A stretch of DNA of 8,066 nucleotides from CAVRZY01 sp963725415 (GTDB taxonomy: Bacteria > Acidobacteriota > Terriglobia > Bryobacterales > Bryobacteraceae), in NCBI GenBank assembly GCA_963725415.1, contig CAVRZY010000002.1, positions 1 to 8,066 on the forward strand, read 5' to 3'. Positions 6,098 to 8,066 of this stretch are shown here, one piece after another. The position numbers and the translations under genes were made by a program. How positions within the stretch are numbered: position 1 is the first letter of the stretch; every line of letters starts with the position of its first letter. Below the pieces are notes generated by a model. That model was not told the origin of the DNA. It saw only the letters and a program-made list of their open reading frames with translations, and did no database searches.

Positions 6098-6901
6098 CTA
6101 GGTCGCCACGTAAGCCTCGATCACCTCCTCGAGCTTCCCGCACATAACGGTCTCGCCCTGACTCAGCCACAAAGCCCGGTCACAAAGCTGCTTCAGTATC
6201 TCAGTGGCGTGTGAAACACACAGCAGGGTCTTGCCCGCCCGCTTGAACTGGAGCATCTTCTGGACACATTTGGCCTGGAAGGCCCGGTCACCCACCGTCA
6301 GCACCTCATCGATGATCAAGATGTCTGGTTCGACCTCGACCAGCACTGAGAAGGCCAGCCTCACGATCATTCCGGTCGAGTAGGTTCGCAGAGGCTCGTT
6401 AATGAAGTCGCCAATGCCGGAGAATTCGACGATGCGGTCGAAGCACTGGAGGACCTTCTTGCGGGTCATTCCAAGCAACGAGGCGTTGAGGAAAACGTTC
6501 TCCGCCCCAGTGAGATCCGGATGGAAGCCCGATCCCAGTTCCAGAAGCGCAGCCACCGTCCCGTTCACTGCCACCCTGCCCTGGTTCGGAAAGGAGACCC
6601 CGGCCACCAGGCTCAGGAGAGTGCTCTTTCCAGCCCCGTTGGGCCCGATCACTGCCAGACTCTCGCCGGGCATCACCTCCAGGGAAACATCCCTGAGCGC
6701 GTAGAAGGTTTCCGCTGGCGTTCGACGCAGCCAGCCAGCTAGATGAGTTCGCAGAAAGCTGCGGCCCACCTTGCGGGAATAGATCTTCGAGACACCCACA
6801 AGCCGTACGGCGGGTTTGCGGACTTCCGATGGCGTGCTCAACAAAGAGCCGGAGTACGCTGCCTCCGGGACCGTGTTCTGTTGCTGCGGGTTCTGTGCCA
6901 T
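6098..6901 (-). CDS. wzt: ABC transporter ATPase for surface polysaccharide export (Wzt-type, no C-terminal domain)
   Basis: A 267-residue nucleotide-binding subunit that would power export of a lipid-linked glycan through the neighbouring permease at the inner membrane. The motifs are complete: Walker A GPNGAGKST (86-94), signature YSTGMIVR (174-181), Walker B ILIIDE (194-199), D-loop LTVGD (201-205) and H-loop His231. The stretch LLELGSGFHPDLTGAENVFLNA (119-140) is characteristic of the Wzt/TagH/KpsT branch. The protein ends right after the ATPase fold (IEAYVAT), so it lacks the ~150-residue C-terminal carbohydrate-binding domain of Wzt proteins that recognise chain-end modifications. I chose the ATG at 6901, giving MAQNPQQQN and an 11-bp gap after the permease. 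The frame is open back to 7486, but that extension is a shadow of the permease gene. The ribosome binding site is poor. Confidence 0.93.
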   Translation of the reverse strand: MAQNPQQQNTVPEAAYSGSLLSTPSEVRKPAVRLVGVSKIYSRKVGRSFLRTHLAGWLRRTPAETFYALRDVSLEVMPGESLAVIGPNGAGKSTLLSLVAGVSFPNQGRVAVNGTVAALLELGSGFHPDLTGAENVFLNASLLGMTRKKVLQCFDRIVEFSGIGDFINEPLRTYSTGMIVRLAFSVLVEVEPDILIIDEVLTVGDRAFQAKCVQKMLQFKRAGKTLLCVSHATEILKQLCDRALWLSQGETVMCGKLEEVIEAYVAT

Positions 6902-6912
6902 AGTCCAGAGGG

Positions 6913-7677
6913 TTAAAGCAGGTCGGCAAAGCGGCGTTTCAGCCTGCCGAAGATCGCCAGTCCGAGTAGCCAGAAGAAAAAGGAAACGGCCGCCAGTTTC
7001 AGCAGCAGCAAGGACGGCGGCGCCTTGGCCTCCAACAGGATGTTGCGGCAGGCCAGCACCACGGCGGCGATGGGATTGAGCTGGTAAATCAGATGGTATT
7101 TCTGAGGGATGGCGCTGAATGGATAGAAGATCGGCACCACCCAGAACAAGACCAGATTGGAGGACTCCACCAGATAACGCATATCGCGAACGTAGACGTC
7201 CAGCGCCGAAGTGGCCAGCGTGAGCCCGCACAAGAAGACGATTTCCAGTCCCCACACCACTGGCAGCCAGAGCCAATAGACGTTCACCCCATATCCAAAT
7301 GCCAGCACCAGAATCAGCAGCAGCGCAATTTGAATCAGAAAATGCATGCAATTGGACAAAACCGAGGCCAAAGGGATGATTTCTCGCGGAAAGTTCACGC
7401 GTTTTATGAGCACGTTGTTGTCCAATATCGAGGTGGTTCCAATGGCCGCGGCCAGGCTGTAGAAGTTGAAGGGCACCAGCGCGCACAGCACGAAAACGGC
7501 GAAATCGGGGATGGTGTTGTTGGGGAAAATCCTGGTGAAGACGAAGGTCAGCATGGCCATCATCACCAGGGGGTTTACCAGAGACCAGAAAATCCCCAGC
7601 GACATGTTTCGATACCGGATCCGAAAATCCTTCAGGACCAGGTTCCTCAGCAAGAATCCGCAGCTTCTAAAGTGCAT
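6913..7677 (-). CDS. wzm: ABC-2 type polysaccharide export permease (Wzm-type)
   Basis: A 254-residue inner-membrane permease, the usual size for Wzm/RfbA/TagG. An N-terminal amphipathic stretch, LVLKDFRIRYRNMSLGIFWSL (13-33), is the family hallmark. Hydrophobic segments lie at about 29-48, 59-81, 103-128, 134-158, 172-190 and 223-245, fitting six membrane spans. RDMRYLVE (164-171) and the PIFYP.SAIP segment (182-191), followed by NP at 201-202, are further ABC-2 transporter signatures. The start is fixed: a TGA lies in frame two codons before the ATG at 7677. No Shine-Dalgarno is visible before it. It is the first gene of the minus-strand cluster, so the cluster promoter should lie in 7678-7880 or beyond. 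It pairs with the ATPase 11 bp downstream. Confidence 0.94.
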   Translation of the reverse strand: MHFRSCGFLLRNLVLKDFRIRYRNMSLGIFWSLVNPLVMMAMLTFVFTRIFPNNTIPDFAVFVLCALVPFNFYSLAAAIGTTSILDNNVLIKRVNFPREIIPLASVLSNCMHFLIQIALLLILVLAFGYGVNVYWLWLPVVWGLEIVFLCGLTLATSALDVYVRDMRYLVESSNLVLFWVVPIFYPFSAIPQKYHLIYQLNPIAAVVLACRNILLEAKAPPSLLLLKLAAVSFFFWLLGLAIFGRLKRRFADLL

Positions 7678-7883
7678 AAATCACGAGCATTGCCGCAGCC
7701 AACATGCCAGTTGGCGCGCGGACGCAAACGAATATGAAGGTATGGTAGCACAGCGCGGCATGGCCGCAACCGAACAACCCAGCCAGCGGCAGGTGCGGGC
7801 AGAGCGGCTGTGCCGGGGCAATTGACGATTGCTGTGTCTAGCGCCGCGGGACCCTGGAATCGTCAGTCCTCAATGAGCCAATC

Positions 7884-8006
7884 CTGCGATTCAGACACTG
7901 ATACGGCTATGGGCAAAAACCGGGGTCTGACACCATTTGCTGCCCTTGCAAATGGCTGTCTGTACCCGGTTTTTGTTGGGTTCCATGCCCTCTGTCTGAA
8001 TCGCAG
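7884..8006. mobile_element. MITE-like element, 123 bp, 14-bp perfect terminal inverted repeats, 9-bp target duplication
   Basis: The left end CTGCGATTCAGACA (7884-7897) and right end TGTCTGAATCGCAG (7993-8006) are perfect inverted repeats. The element is flanked directly on both sides by GAGCCAATC (7875-7883 and 8007-8015), a perfect 9-bp direct repeat expected of a target-site duplication. It is too short to code for a transposase, so it would need one supplied from elsewhere. Ends starting CTG with a 9-bp duplication are seen in IS4-family elements such as IS10 and IS50, but the family cannot be assigned here. The interior is itself a strong palindrome (7914-7975). The exact duplication and termini suggest a fairly recent insertion. 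Confidence 0.78.
7914..7975. repeat. Long internal hairpin of the MITE
   Basis: CAAAAACCGGG (7914-7924) pairs with 7965-7975 and CCATTTGC (7933-7940) pairs with 7948-7955, around the 7-base loop TGCCCTT. The intervening bases pair partly (about 24 of 27 left-arm positions pair overall, with one bulge). Both strands end the stem in T5, so the structure could act as a bidirectional transcription terminator, separating wzm from whatever lies beyond. The AACCGGGGTCTGAC-type core resembles dispersed palindromic repeats I have seen in several bacterial phyla; that resemblance is from memory. Confidence 0.75.
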
Positions 8007-8066
8007 GAGCCAATCGTCAATTCCTCGAACAATACGCAACTGAGGTTTAAACGGCACCAGACAATA

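Larger units (their letters stand above)
7678..8066. other. Non-coding region upstream of the export operon
   Basis: No convincing gene is present in these 389 bases; short open frames on both strands only run through palindromic sequence. The 5' leader side of wzm has a 6-bp dyad, GCCAAC / GTTGGC (7698-7715, loop 6), and a GCGGC / GCCGC dyad (7755-7767), with no clear -10/-35 pair. AATTGACGATTG (7820-7831) is the reverse complement of 8011-8022, and AATCGTCA also occurs directly at 7858-7865, so the locus was palindromic before the MITE at 7884-8006 inserted. The right-hand 44 bases show nothing recognisable. Confidence 0.7.

Noticed and set aside
5567..6214. Plus-strand open frame of 215 codons opposite the methyltransferase and ATPase ends
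   Set aside because: It is antisense to well-supported coding sequence, its composition is Pro/Arg/Ser-rich and unstructured, and it has no family motif. It is a shadow frame in high-GC DNA.
6902..7486. N-terminal extension of the ATPase frame back to 7486
   Set aside because: It overlaps the permease gene almost completely and translates to low-similarity Gly/Arg-rich sequence. The ATG at 6901 gives a normal-length ATPase.
7093..7737. Plus-strand open frame of 214 codons opposite the permease
   Set aside because: Its Gln/His/Arg-rich sequence is what the antisense of a hydrophobic membrane protein gives. The permease on the other strand is unambiguous.
7742..7769. Candidate minus-strand promoter: TTGCGG (7769-7764), 16-base spacer, TACCAT (7747-7742)
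   Set aside because: Only 3/6 and 4/6 matches to the consensus boxes; similar weak pairs are expected by chance, and acidobacterial promoters are poorly defined.
7810..8057. Short open frames on both strands through the MITE
   Set aside because: They cross the terminal repeats and internal hairpin, have no ribosome binding site or recognisable domain, and mirror each other because the DNA is palindromic.

Overview
The window looks like an accessory surface-polysaccharide locus of an acidobacterium, probably of the Solibacter/Bryobacter type. This rests on three things: high GC, the Cys-containing 'SDPNG ... NSQC ... NVYM ... GW ... W' extracellular repeat coded at the left edge (a family I associate from memory with Solibacter-like genomes), and the style of the cluster proteins ('LFWYTPQ', 'RYPTMGE', 'ETPNP ... 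DPTHRNPLP'). No rRNA, tRNA, CRISPR array or complete transposase gene is visible, so the taxonomic call is an inference.

Layout, left to right. Positions 18-117 hold a near-perfect inverted repeat that duplicates part of the repeat domain head-to-head; it is either a fold-back/assembly junction or a true inverted copy. Positions 40-894 (+) are the 3' part of a surface protein with two tandem domains. Convergent to it, everything from 953 to 7677 is on the minus strand and reads, in transcription order: ABC-2 permease (wzm-like, 7677-6913), ABC ATPase (wzt-like, 6901-6098), a coiled-coil plus SAM-methyltransferase protein split by a frameshift (6063-4520), glycosyltransferase 1 (4505-3456), glycosyltransferase 2 (3459-2113, ATGA overlap with the previous gene) and a CDP-tyvelose-type NAD-dependent sugar epimerase (1990-953, after a 122-bp gap with its own strong ribosome binding site and an inverted repeat). 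Positions 7678-8066 are non-coding. They carry a 123-bp MITE-like element (7884-8006) with perfect 14-bp terminal inverted repeats and a perfect 9-bp target duplication.

Together the minus-strand genes fit an ABC-transporter-dependent O-antigen or other surface glycan pathway. Glycosyltransferases extend a lipid-linked chain, the epimerase supplies a 3,6-dideoxyhexose-type nucleotide sugar, a WbdD-like coiled-coil methyltransferase may cap the chain and set its length, and Wzm/Wzt export it. The ATPase has no C-terminal carbohydrate-binding domain, which is notable beside a capping-type methyltransferase. The most interesting points are the hairpin-associated frameshift/restart in the methyltransferase, the MITE, and the head-to-head repeat at the left edge.
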